The position numbers and the translations under genes were made by a program. From contig JABUUJ010000026.1 of assembly GCA_021443235.1 (NCBI GenBank), positions 15,795 to 22,252 on the forward strand: a stretch of 6,458 nucleotides of DNA, written 5' to 3'. The notes under the pieces were generated by a model. The model did not search any database. It had not been told where the DNA came from and saw only the letters and a program-made list of their open reading frames with translations. This stretch comes from Muribaculaceae bacterium. GTDB lineage: Bacteria; Bacteroidota; Bacteroidia; Bacteroidales; Muribaculaceae. Shown here piece by piece: positions 1-6,458 of this stretch (its first letter is position 1; each line of letters starts with the position of its first letter).

Positions 1-2382
1 GTGCTCAAGGATGCCTCGGCAACAGCTATATACGGTTCGCGTGGTGCCAACGGCGTAGTGCTCATCACCACTCGCAAGGGTGCTACTGGCAACGCCAAGC
101 TCAACGTATCGGCCAACGTAGCATTCCAGAAGGCCAGCAAGACCATGAAGCTGCTCAACTCAAACGGCTATGCCGACCTCAACAACGAGATGATGTTTAA
201 CAGCGGCAAGAACCTCAACCCCGAGTTTGTTGACCAGTCGGGTCTCATCTACAACACCCAGTGGGTAGATGAACTGCTGCAGACCGGCCTCATGCAGAAC
301 TACAACGTGAGCTACTCGGGTGGTAACGAAAAGGCACATTACTACTTCTCGGGCGGTTTCCTCGACCAGAGCGGCATCGTGAAGAACGTGGGCTATCGTC
401 GTTTCACTTTCCAGAGCAATAACGACGCTGTTATCACCAAGTGGCTGAAATTCAGCAACAACTTGCTCTTCAGTGCCGACCGCAAGTCGAGCGGCAGCTA
501 CAGCATGAAAGACGCCATGAGAGCGCTGCCCATCTTCCCCGTGAAAGAGGACGACGGCTCGTGGAGCGGTCCCAGCGGCAACTCGGAGTGGTATGGTAGC
601 ATCCGCAACCCGGTGGGTAGCAACGAGGTGTATCGTGGCAAGACCAACGGCTACAACCTGCTCGCCAACATCACTGCCGACATCACCTTCTGCGATTGGC
701 TCAAGTTCCGCAGCACCTTCGGTTTCGACATGAAGATGTGGTACTATGACATGTTCTCGCCAAAATATGACTGGAAGCCCATTCCCTCTTATGAGAGCAC
801 CAATTATCAGAGCAACAACAAGTCGTTCACCTACTTGTGGGACAACTACTTCACATTTGACAAGACCTTTGGAAAGCATTACCTTAATGTAATGGCAGGT
901 ACATCGGCACAGTGGAACACTCACGACTACCTGAGCGCCCAGATGAACAACTTCCTCTTCGACAGCGTTCACCAGATGAACAATGGCGAGAAGATGCACA
1001 GCATTGGCGGCTCGATGAGCGAATGGTCGCTCCTCTCGCTCATGGCACGTGCCAACTACTCGTATGCCGACAAGTACCTCCTCACTGCCACCGTGCGTCG
1101 CGACGGTTCTAGCCGCTTCGGTCCCAAGCACCGCTGGGGTACATTCCCCTCGGTATCACTCGCTTGGCGCGTGAGCAAAGAGGACTTCTTCAACCAGGGC
1201 GGCACCGTTAACGACCTCAAGGTGCGTCTGGGTTACGGACAGACCGGTTCGCAGGCCAGTGTAAGCAACTACAGCTACCTGCCCTCGTTCAACACAATGA
1301 TTTATCCACTGGGTACCGATGGCAAGTCACAGAGCGCGCTCATCGCACAGACCCTCGCCAACCCCTACATCCACTGGGAGGCTATCGAGCAGTTCAACGC
1401 CGGTGTTGACATCTCGCTGCTCAACAACCGCATCAGCCTGTCGCTCGATGGCTATATCAAGAACACCAAGGACATGCTCGTGAAGGCTTCAGTGCCCATC
1501 ACCTCGGGCTTTGAGGACACCAGCACAACCTATACCAATGCTGGCCGCGTGCAGAACATCGGCTGGGAGCTCTCGGCTCACACCATCAACATCAACAACG
1601 GCCCGTTCTTCTGGGAGAGCAACCTCGTTCTTACCTACAATAAGAACCGCATCAAGGACCTCAACAGCGACACCCCGTTCTATATCAACCAGGTCAACAA
1701 CAGCTTTGTGACCATGCTTGCCAAGAACTATCCCATCAACGTATTCTATGGATATGTTACCGATGGTATCTTCCAGAACCAGCAGGAAATTGACCAGTGG
1801 GCACATCAGGAAGGCGCCGAGCCTGGCGACATCCGCTTCCGCGACCTCAACAACGACGGCGTGATTAACGATGCCGACCGCACCGTGCTGGGCAACCCCA
1901 ACCCCACCTGGCTCTTCTCGCTCAACAACCGATTTACCTACAAGGGCTTAGAGCTTCAGGTTTACCTCCAGGGTGTTGCCGGAAACAAGATTTACAACAC
2001 CACCCGCATCGACATGGAGGGAATGTCGGCAGCCTACAACCAGTATGCCACTGTGCTTAACCGCTGGAATGGCGAGGGCACCTCTAACGTGATGCCGCGC
2101 GCCGTTTGGGGCGACCCCAATGGCAACTGCCGTGTGAGCGACCGCTATGTAGAGAACGGCTCATACCTGCGCTTGAAGAACATTACTCTGGCCTACAACT
2201 TCGACAAGGCTCTTATCAGCCGCATTGGTCTTGAGAGCGCACGCCTGTCGTTCTCGGCCGAGAACGTTGCTACTATCACTGGTTACAGTGGCTTTGATCC
2301 CGAGGTGGGCGAGAATGGTCTTGACTTCTCAAGCTTCCCCGCTGCTCGCACATTCAACATAGGACTTTCATTCAACTTCTAA
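1..2382 (+). CDS. susC: SusC-like TonB-dependent outer-membrane oligosaccharide transporter, 5' truncated
   Basis: This is the C-terminal 793 residues of a SusC/RagA-family transporter, which imports oligosaccharides across the outer membrane using TonB energy and is capped by its SusD partner. Residues 2-27 carry the family hallmark at the end of the plug domain (LKDASATAIYGSRGANGVV, then LITTRKG). The rest is the aromatic- and Asn-rich beta-barrel, ending on the usual terminal Phe (NIGLSFNF). Residues 615-626 form an EF-hand-like Asp/Asn loop (DLNNDGVINDAD) followed by GNPNPTW, a common SusC element. Family members are about 1000 residues, so roughly 200-250 N-terminal residues (signal peptide, carboxypeptidase-D-like domain, most of the plug) lie upstream. 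The GTG at position 1 is an internal Val codon, not a start. The frame is intact to TAA at 2380-2382, and susD begins 14 nt later. Family is certain; an alpha-1,6-glucan substrate is inferred from the downstream GH66 gene. Confidence 0.96.
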   Translation: MLKDASATAIYGSRGANGVVLITTRKGATGNAKLNVSANVAFQKASKTMKLLNSNGYADLNNEMMFNSGKNLNPEFVDQSGLIYNTQWVDELLQTGLMQNYNVSYSGGNEKAHYYFSGGFLDQSGIVKNVGYRRFTFQSNNDAVITKWLKFSNNLLFSADRKSSGSYSMKDAMRALPIFPVKEDDGSWSGPSGNSEWYGSIRNPVGSNEVYRGKTNGYNLLANITADITFCDWLKFRSTFGFDMKMWYYDMFSPKYDWKPIPSYESTNYQSNNKSFTYLWDNYFTFDKTFGKHYLNVMAGTSAQWNTHDYLSAQMNNFLFDSVHQMNNGEKMHSIGGSMSEWSLLSLMARANYSYADKYLLTATVRRDGSSRFGPKHRWGTFPSVSLAWRVSKEDFFNQGGTVNDLKVRLGYGQTGSQASVSNYSYLPSFNTMIYPLGTDGKSQSALIAQTLANPYIHWEAIEQFNAGVDISLLNNRISLSLDGYIKNTKDMLVKASVPITSGFEDTSTTYTNAGRVQNIGWELSAHTININNGPFFWESNLVLTYNKNRIKDLNSDTPFYINQVNNSFVTMLAKNYPINVFYGYVTDGIFQNQQEIDQWAHQEGAEPGDIRFRDLNNDGVINDADRTVLGNPNPTWLFSLNNRFTYKGLELQVYLQGVAGNKIYNTTRIDMEGMSAAYNQYATVLNRWNGEGTSNVMPRAVWGDPNGNCRVSDRYVENGSYLRLKNITLAYNFDKALISRIGLESARLSFSAENVATITGYSGFDPEVGENGLDFSSFPAARTFNIGLSFNF

Positions 2383-2396
2383 TCACAACGACAATC

Positions 2397-3893
2397 ATGA
2401 AAAAGATATATACAATTATAGCTTGCGGCCTCATGCTTGCCGCTACTTCTTGCAAGGGATTTCTTGATAAGACCCCCTATGATGTAGTCGATCCCGACGA
2501 GGGCGTAACCAACGAGGTGGCTCAGGCCCTTACTACAGGCTGCTATGTGACACTCCAGTCTTCTAACATGTATGGTTTCCGTGTCGCAACTCTCGATATC
2601 GTTGCCGGAAACTCGGTAGTGGGTGCCGGTGGTGGTACCGACGGCCTTGAGACCACACAAGTTGCCAACTTCACCACTTTGGCCGACAACGCTCTGGCAA
2701 TGTATATGTGGCGTAGCCCCTGGGTGGGTATCGGTCACTGCAACGACGCTATCAGCTCGGTAAAAGCCAATATTAACACCCTGAGCGAAACGGTAGCCAA
2801 CCAGTGCCTGGGCGAGGCTTACTTCCTGCGCGGACACTACTACTTCCTGCTCGCTCGCCTCTATGGTGGCCTGCCCCTGCGTACCGCTCCCTATGAGCCC
2901 GGCACCAGCACCGCCATCGCACGCGAGTCGCTTGAGGACACCTACAAGCTCATCATCGAGGACACCAAGGCCGCTATTGACCTGCTGCCCAGCAAATATG
3001 AGTACTCGTCGGAGAACATGGGCCGTGCCTGCAAGGAGGCCGCTCTCATCCAGCTCGCCAACGTGTATCTCGTGCTTGCCGACAAGGACAACAGCTACTA
3101 TCAGAATGTCGTTGACCTGTGCGACGAGCTCGCTGGAATGGGCTATGACGTTGAGTCTTATGACTATGCCAACAACTTTGACGCCCGCGTGAACAACGGT
3201 CCCGAGTCGCTCTTCGAGGTGCAGTATTCGGGCGACACCGACTATGACTTCTGGGGCAACACACCGCAGTGCTGCTGGCTCTCGACCTTCATGGGCCCGC
3301 GCAACTCCAACCTCGTTGCCGGCTCCTATGGCTGGAACCTTCCCACCGAGGAGTTTATGAGCATCTATGAGCCCGGCGACAAGCGCAAGGACGTTACTGT
3401 GTTCTATGCTGGTTGCCCGAAGTTTGACGGCGTTGACTACAAGCCCAGCTGGTCAAACACTGGCTACAACGTGCGCAAGTTCTGTGTATCCAAGAGCATT
3501 TCGCCCGAGTTTAACACCAACCCCGCCAACGTGGTAGTTTACCGCTATGCCGAGGCTGTTCTGTTCAAGGCCGAGGCCCTCAACGAGATGGGCCGCACCG
3601 CCGATGCTGCCGCCGAGCTTAACAAGGTGCGCCGTCGTGCCGGACTCGCCGATGTTCCCTCGTCGCTCAGCCAGGCCGACATGCGTGAGAAGATTATTCA
3701 CGAGCGCCGCGTAGAGTTTGCCTTTGAGGGCAAGCGCTGGTTCGACATCATCCGCATCAACGGTGGCCAGTATGCGTTGAAGTTCCTCAAAAGCATTGGT
3801 AAGCTCAATGTCGACGAGCACCACCTGCTCCTGCCCATTCCGCAGGTAGAGATGGATGCTAATCCCTTGATGACTCAAAACCCCGGTTACTAA
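2397..3893 (+). CDS. susD: SusD/RagB-family glycan-binding surface lipoprotein
   Basis: This 498-residue protein has the usual length for SusD, the surface lipoprotein that captures glycan and acts as a lid on SusC. A short signal peptide (MKKIYTIIACGLMLAATS) precedes lipidated Cys19, followed by KGFLDKTP, the normal start of mature SusD proteins. The helical TPR-like scaffold is represented by LGEAYFLRGHYYFLLARLYG. The conserved C-terminal part includes RYAEAVLFKAEALNEMG (from R383), then HERRVEFAFEGKRWFDIIR (435-453). The protein ends with LLPIPQVEMDANP and TQNPGY, the canonical SusD terminus. The ATG at 2397 puts the signal peptide in the right place. No Shine-Dalgarno sequence precedes it, as is normal in Bacteroidota. 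It lies 14 nt after the SusC stop, so co-transcription is very likely. Ligand residues cannot be assigned because SusD binding sites vary by substrate. Confidence 0.97.
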   Translation: MKKIYTIIACGLMLAATSCKGFLDKTPYDVVDPDEGVTNEVAQALTTGCYVTLQSSNMYGFRVATLDIVAGNSVVGAGGGTDGLETTQVANFTTLADNALAMYMWRSPWVGIGHCNDAISSVKANINTLSETVANQCLGEAYFLRGHYYFLLARLYGGLPLRTAPYEPGTSTAIARESLEDTYKLIIEDTKAAIDLLPSKYEYSSENMGRACKEAALIQLANVYLVLADKDNSYYQNVVDLCDELAGMGYDVESYDYANNFDARVNNGPESLFEVQYSGDTDYDFWGNTPQCCWLSTFMGPRNSNLVAGSYGWNLPTEEFMSIYEPGDKRKDVTVFYAGCPKFDGVDYKPSWSNTGYNVRKFCVSKSISPEFNTNPANVVVYRYAEAVLFKAEALNEMGRTADAAAELNKVRRRAGLADVPSSLSQADMREKIIHERRVEFAFEGKRWFDIIRINGGQYALKFLKSIGKLNVDEHHLLLPIPQVEMDANPLMTQNPGY

Positions 3894-3936
3894 TCGTTGA
3901 GAGAGACAATCACAGTTTTTAATCATTAATATTATA
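3894..3936 (+). other. A/T-rich intergenic leader between susD and the SusE/F-like gene
   Basis: This is the longest gap in the window at 43 nt, against 14 and 12 nt for the others. Its second half is strongly A/T-rich and contains TCATTA at 3923-3928, which pairs with TAATGA at 3935-3940 across a 6-nt loop; the right arm covers the ATG at 3937. No GC-rich hairpin, Shine-Dalgarno sequence or convincing Bacteroidota -33/-7 promoter (TTTG / TAnnTTTG) is visible. It most likely acts as an unstructured translation-initiation leader inside a polycistronic mRNA. Confidence 0.45.
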
Positions 3937-5415
3937 ATGAAATATATGAAACTTAAAAATATAGCCTTCGCTCTGATGGGTCTTACAATGATGGCTTGTA
4001 CCGACCAGAACTTCACCGAGCTTGACAAGGGCAACACACCGCTGGCCATCACCCCTTCTTCCGACCATATCTTCCTCGAGGAAAGGAACCACTCGGTTGA
4101 GGCTTTCGACCTCAGCTGGACCACTGGTACCAACTTTGGCTCGGGCCACGCCATTACCTATGATGTGCAGTTAGCTGCCGCAGGCACTGGTTTTAGCAGC
4201 TATGTAGTTCTTTTTGAGAATGTTGAGCGCGTATATAACTGGAAACCCACTGTTGAGGACCTTAATGGTCTCCTTATTGACGAGATGGGCTTCCAACCCT
4301 ATGACGATGTTAATCTTGAGGCACGCGTGATTGCTCACGTGGCTGGACTGTCGGACGAGCAGGTGGCAACCACCAAGTTTACCGTAATTCCTTATAAGCC
4401 TGTTACTTCAACCCTCTATCTCGTGGGTGACGCTACTCCTAATGGATGGGATGCCGGCAACGCTACCGAGATGACTCGCACCGACAATGGTATATTCACT
4501 TGGACCGGTAACCTCAACGCTGGCGAGATGAAGTTCCTTGTTAAGCGTGGCGACTGGCTGCCGTGCTATTGCAAGCTTATAGAAGGCATGCTCTACTACC
4601 GTGAAAAGGACGACGAGCCCGACGATAAGTTCATCATCAATGAGATGCACTGCTACAAGGTTGACGTCAACCTGCTTGATATGTCGATCAGCATCACTCA
4701 GGTTGAGGGCGTTAAGCCAGCTTATGACAACCTGTTCTTTGTGGGTAACGAGACTGGTTGGAGCTTCTGGTCGATGACCGTTGACCCGCTCGATCCGTTC
4801 CTGTTCCGCATTGGCGTGAACTTCAGCAAGGGAGGCGAGTTCAAGTTCGGTACCGCTGAAGGTTCGTGGGAGAACATGTACAAGGCTACTTCGGCCAACG
4901 CTCCTTACACCCAGACTTCTATGGAGTTCATCAAGGGCTTCGATCCCGACAACAAGTGGAACCTCACCGAAACTGGTGCCTTCAAGATTTGCGTTGACCT
5001 GCGCACAGGCAAGGAGCGCATGCTCATGAAGAAATTCGACGGCTTCGACGGCCTGTGGCTCGTGGGCGACGCTACACCCAACGGATGGGATTTGGGCAAC
5101 GCCACCGCCATGAACAAGGTTGATGAGTTCACCTTCACTTGGACTGGCAACCTCAACACCGGCGAGATGAAAATCTCGACCGACAAGCAGAGCGACTGGA
5201 TGGGCGGTTGGTTCATGAGCTCGATGGGCAACAAGGCTCCCGAGGGCAAGGTAGAGCACACTGTTTACATCAACAAGAGCGACGACTGGTGCGCTGCACA
5301 GTACCTCGACATCGGCGTGGGTGGCATCGACAACAAGTGGAAGATCACCTCGGCTGGTGAATACACCATCACCATCAACACCCTCAAGGAGGAAATCCTC
5401 ATTCAGAAACAATAA
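3937..5415 (+). CDS. SusE/SusF-like multi-module glycan-binding surface lipoprotein
   Basis: This 492-residue lipoprotein sits in the SusE/SusF position and probably binds polysaccharide at the cell surface. The signal peptide ends in the lipobox MMAC with Cys21. Residues ~30-150 resemble the N-terminal SusE beta-sandwich (LAITPSSDHIFL, then a YDVQL strand). Three tandem starch-binding-like modules follow. They start at L160 (LYLVGDATPNGWD), L266 (LFFVGNETGWSFW) and L373 (LWLVGDATPNGWD), about 106-107 residues apart. Each has a late D-[DN]-K-[WF] motif: D229, D338 and D465. Modules 1 and 3 share W171/W384 and W189/W402, which are candidate aromatic platform residues or core residues. Module 2 lacks the PNGWD signature. 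Two in-frame starts are possible, ATG 3937 or ATG 3946 (Met4); both leave a workable signal peptide. Alpha-1,6-glucan binding is inferred from GH66 next door. The assignment to SusE versus SusF is not decisive, so no symbol is given. Confidence 0.9.
   Translation: MKYMKLKNIAFALMGLTMMACTDQNFTELDKGNTPLAITPSSDHIFLEERNHSVEAFDLSWTTGTNFGSGHAITYDVQLAAAGTGFSSYVVLFENVERVYNWKPTVEDLNGLLIDEMGFQPYDDVNLEARVIAHVAGLSDEQVATTKFTVIPYKPVTSTLYLVGDATPNGWDAGNATEMTRTDNGIFTWTGNLNAGEMKFLVKRGDWLPCYCKLIEGMLYYREKDDEPDDKFIINEMHCYKVDVNLLDMSISITQVEGVKPAYDNLFFVGNETGWSFWSMTVDPLDPFLFRIGVNFSKGGEFKFGTAEGSWENMYKATSANAPYTQTSMEFIKGFDPDNKWNLTETGAFKICVDLRTGKERMLMKKFDGFDGLWLVGDATPNGWDLGNATAMNKVDEFTFTWTGNLNTGEMKISTDKQSDWMGGWFMSSMGNKAPEGKVEHTVYINKSDDWCAAQYLDIGVGGIDNKWKITSAGEYTITINTLKEEILIQKQ
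4420..4533 (+). repeat. Internal repeat copy A: start of binding module 1 in the SusE/F-like gene
   Basis: These 114 nt encode residues 162-199 of the SusE/F-like protein, from LVGDATPNGWD to TWTGNLNAGEMK. They align without gaps to 5059-5172. By hand count 29 of 38 residues are identical, and many codons are identical too (for example GGATGGGAT and ACCTCAAC). The similarity fades downstream, where module 1 has PCYCKLIEG and module 3 has MGGWFMSSMG. Confidence 0.85.
5059..5172 (+). repeat. Internal repeat copy B: start of binding module 3 in the SusE/F-like gene
   Basis: These 114 nt encode residues 375-412, from LVGDATPNGWD to TWTGNLNTGEMK. They are the partner of 4420-4533, displaced by exactly 639 nt (213 codons). 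Module 2 lies between the copies and is much less similar, so A and B are closer to each other than either is to its neighbour. Confidence 0.85.
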
Positions 5416-5427
5416 TTTCTGTGAATT

Positions 5428-6458
5428 ATGAAGAAATTATTCAGTTATATTTTACTGGGAATGGCTATAGCCCTCACAGCGTGTGGGGGCGATAGCCCTG
5501 ACCCCAAGCCCGGTCCCGACCCCGAGCCCGAGCCCGAACCCCAAGGCGACATTCACGTCGTGAAGTCGTCAACACTCATCGACTTGTGGACCGACAAGGC
5601 CATCTACAAGCCCGGTGATGTGGTGAAGTTCACCCTCGCCAGCAATGCCGCTGGTGCCACCACGGTGCGCTACCGCAAGGGTCTCGATGTGGTGAAGGAG
5701 GAGTCCTACACCGGCACCTCATGGTCGTGGACGGCTCCGTCGACCGACTATCAGGGCTACATCGTTGACGTTTACAAGCTCGACGGCAACACCGAGACCA
5801 TCTTTGCCAGCGTGGGCGTGGATGTGTCGAGCGACTATGCCAAGTTTGTGCGCAACGGTTTCGTAGCGACATTCGACCGCTCCAAGCTCGCCACCATCGA
5901 GCAGGAAATGGAGTATCTCAACCGCTGCCACATCAACGTGGTGCAGTTCCAGGACTGGCACAACAAGCACCACATGCCCTATGGCGGAGCCGACTTTTAT
6001 AAGGACATTGCCAACCGCGAGGTAAGCACCGAGGTAGTAAAGAAGTACATTGCTACCCAGCACAGCTATGGCATGAAGTCGTTGTTCTACAACCTGTGCT
6101 TCGGCGGTCTGAACGACTATGCTGCCGACGGCGTGAAAGTGGAGTGGGGCATCTTCAACGACGCTTTCCACGGCTATCAGGACCGTCACGGCAACCTGCC
6201 CTCGTCGTGGAAGAGCACCGAGATTTATCTCTTCGACCCCTCAAATGTTGAGTGGCAGCAGTATCTTGCCAAGCGCAACGACGACGTGTACAACAATCTT
6301 GACTTCGATGGCTACCAGATTGACCAGTTGGGCGATCGTGGCGACCGCTACGACTACAACGGCAACAAGGTCAACCTCCAGAAGGGGTATGCCTCGTTTA
6401 TCAACGCTATGAAGACCGCTCATCCCAACAAGAGTCTGGTAATGAACGCGGTGTCATC
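5428..6458 (+). CDS. GH66 dextranase / cycloisomaltooligosaccharide glucanotransferase lipoprotein, 3' truncated
   Basis: The reading frame is open from ATG 5428 to the window edge (343 codons plus 2 nt). A signal peptide with lipobox LTAC (Cys19) is followed by an Asp/Glu-Pro linker (residues 24-38). The N-terminal Ig-like domain starts near DKAIYKPGDVVKF (56-68) and ends at DVSSDYAKFVRNGF (132-145), a GH66 landmark at the junction with the (beta/alpha)8 barrel. INVVQFQDWHNKHHMP (169-184) matches the family's HING-QF-DW-KHH segment. FDGYQIDQLGDRGDRYDYNG (293-312) matches the catalytic beta-strand 4 region, where D299 is the likely nucleophile. The acid/base Glu lies about 70 residues later in characterised members, so it falls beyond the window. 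GH66 enzymes cut internal alpha-1,6 links of dextran, and some cyclise the products. Which activity applies cannot be told here. The lipid anchor suggests a surface enzyme. The gene starts 12 nt after the SusE/F stop. Confidence 0.92.
   Translation, partial: MKKLFSYILLGMAIALTACGGDSPDPKPGPDPEPEPEPQGDIHVVKSSTLIDLWTDKAIYKPGDVVKFTLASNAAGATTVRYRKGLDVVKEESYTGTSWSWTAPSTDYQGYIVDVYKLDGNTETIFASVGVDVSSDYAKFVRNGFVATFDRSKLATIEQEMEYLNRCHINVVQFQDWHNKHHMPYGGADFYKDIANREVSTEVVKKYIATQHSYGMKSLFYNLCFGGLNDYAADGVKVEWGIFNDAFHGYQDRHGNLPSSWKSTEIYLFDPSNVEWQQYLAKRNDDVYNNLDFDGYQIDQLGDRGDRYDYNGNKVNLQKGYASFINAMKTAHPNKSLVMNAVS
5515..5541 (+). repeat. CCCGAN hexanucleotide tract encoding a Pro-Asp/Glu linker
   Basis: Four successive CCCGA(C/G/G/A) units plus a final CCC encode PDPEPEPEP just after the lipid-anchor Cys of the GH66 lipoprotein. 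The upstream PDPKPGP extends the same character. Such extended acidic-proline spacers are common between lipid anchor and enzyme domain in Bacteroidota surface lipoproteins. The unit is six bases, so gain or loss of a copy would keep the frame. Confidence 0.8.

Noticed and set aside
1..3. GTG as a start codon of the first gene
   Set aside because: It encodes the residue just before the conserved LKDASATAIYG segment, which lies about 200 residues into full-length SusC proteins. The gene is cut by the window edge.
160..1131. Open frame on the minus strand (323 codons) inside susC
   Set aside because: Same pattern: low-complexity Val/Ala/His/Glu composition, no known motif, and fully overlapped by the SusC barrel frame.
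2863..3192. Alternative plus-strand frame (109 codons) within susD
   Set aside because: It overlaps conserved SusD sequence, and its Ser/Thr/Pro/Arg-rich translation is a typical out-of-frame product.
3894..3922. Intrinsic terminator after susD, prompted by the five-T run at 3916-3920
   Set aside because: No GC-rich hairpin precedes the T run, and the operon order argues for read-through.
3453..4154. Minus-strand open frame crossing the susD to SusE/F junction
   Set aside because: It spans two real genes and their leader. The short hydrophobic stretch comes from reading the A/T-rich leader and signal-peptide codons backwards.
4408..5412. Long open frame on the minus strand (334 codons) antisense to the SusE/F-like gene
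   Set aside because: It lies wholly opposite a well-supported coding region. Its translation is Val/Ala/His/Glu-rich with no recognisable domain, as expected from the complement of G/C-ending codons. The absence of stops is a by-product of codon bias.
5719..6189. Minus-strand open frames opposite the GH66 gene
   Set aside because: The plus strand carries clear GH66 landmarks through this stretch. The antisense translation shows no family resemblance.

Overview
The window is a slice of a Bacteroidota polysaccharide utilisation locus (PUL), read entirely on the + strand. It holds four consecutive genes: a SusC-type TonB-dependent transporter (5' end missing), a SusD-type glycan-binding lipoprotein, a SusE/SusF-type glycan-binding lipoprotein, and a lipoprotein of glycoside hydrolase family 66 (GH66; 3' end missing). 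The SusC/SusD pair is diagnostic of Bacteroidota. Genes start without Shine-Dalgarno sequences, from A/T-rich leaders. By eye the GC content is in the mid-50s, with strong C/G preference at third codon positions. This fits a gut or oral Bacteroidales of the Prevotella/Muribaculaceae kind better than low-GC Bacteroides, but genus cannot be settled from this sequence.

Layout: 1-2382 is the C-terminal ~793 residues of SusC, from the end of the plug domain through the whole barrel. After a 14-nt gap comes SusD (2397-3893). After a 43-nt A/T-rich gap comes the SusE/F-like protein (3937-5415), which has an N-terminal SusE-type domain and three tandem starch-binding-like modules. After a 12-nt gap comes GH66 (5428 to the window edge). 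No promoter, terminator, RNA gene, mobile element or CRISPR is visible. The tight spacing suggests one transcript.

Function: GH66 contains only endo-dextranases and cycloisomaltooligosaccharide glucanotransferases, both acting on alpha-1,6-glucan. The likely substrate is therefore dextran or a related alpha-1,6-glucan. In the inferred model, the surface lipoproteins SusD and SusE/F hold the polymer, GH66 cuts it outside the cell, and the SusC/SusD pair imports isomaltooligosaccharides. A periplasmic alpha-glucosidase (for example GH31) and a SusR-like regulator would be expected just outside the window. The order matches, from memory, the Bacteroides thetaiotaomicron dextran locus around BT3086-BT3091.

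I did not find an undescribed system. The points most worth a second look are the alpha-1,6-glucan assignment, the recent-looking duplication of binding modules 1 and 3 in the SusE/F protein, the divergent middle module, and a small inverted repeat overlapping the first start codon of that gene.
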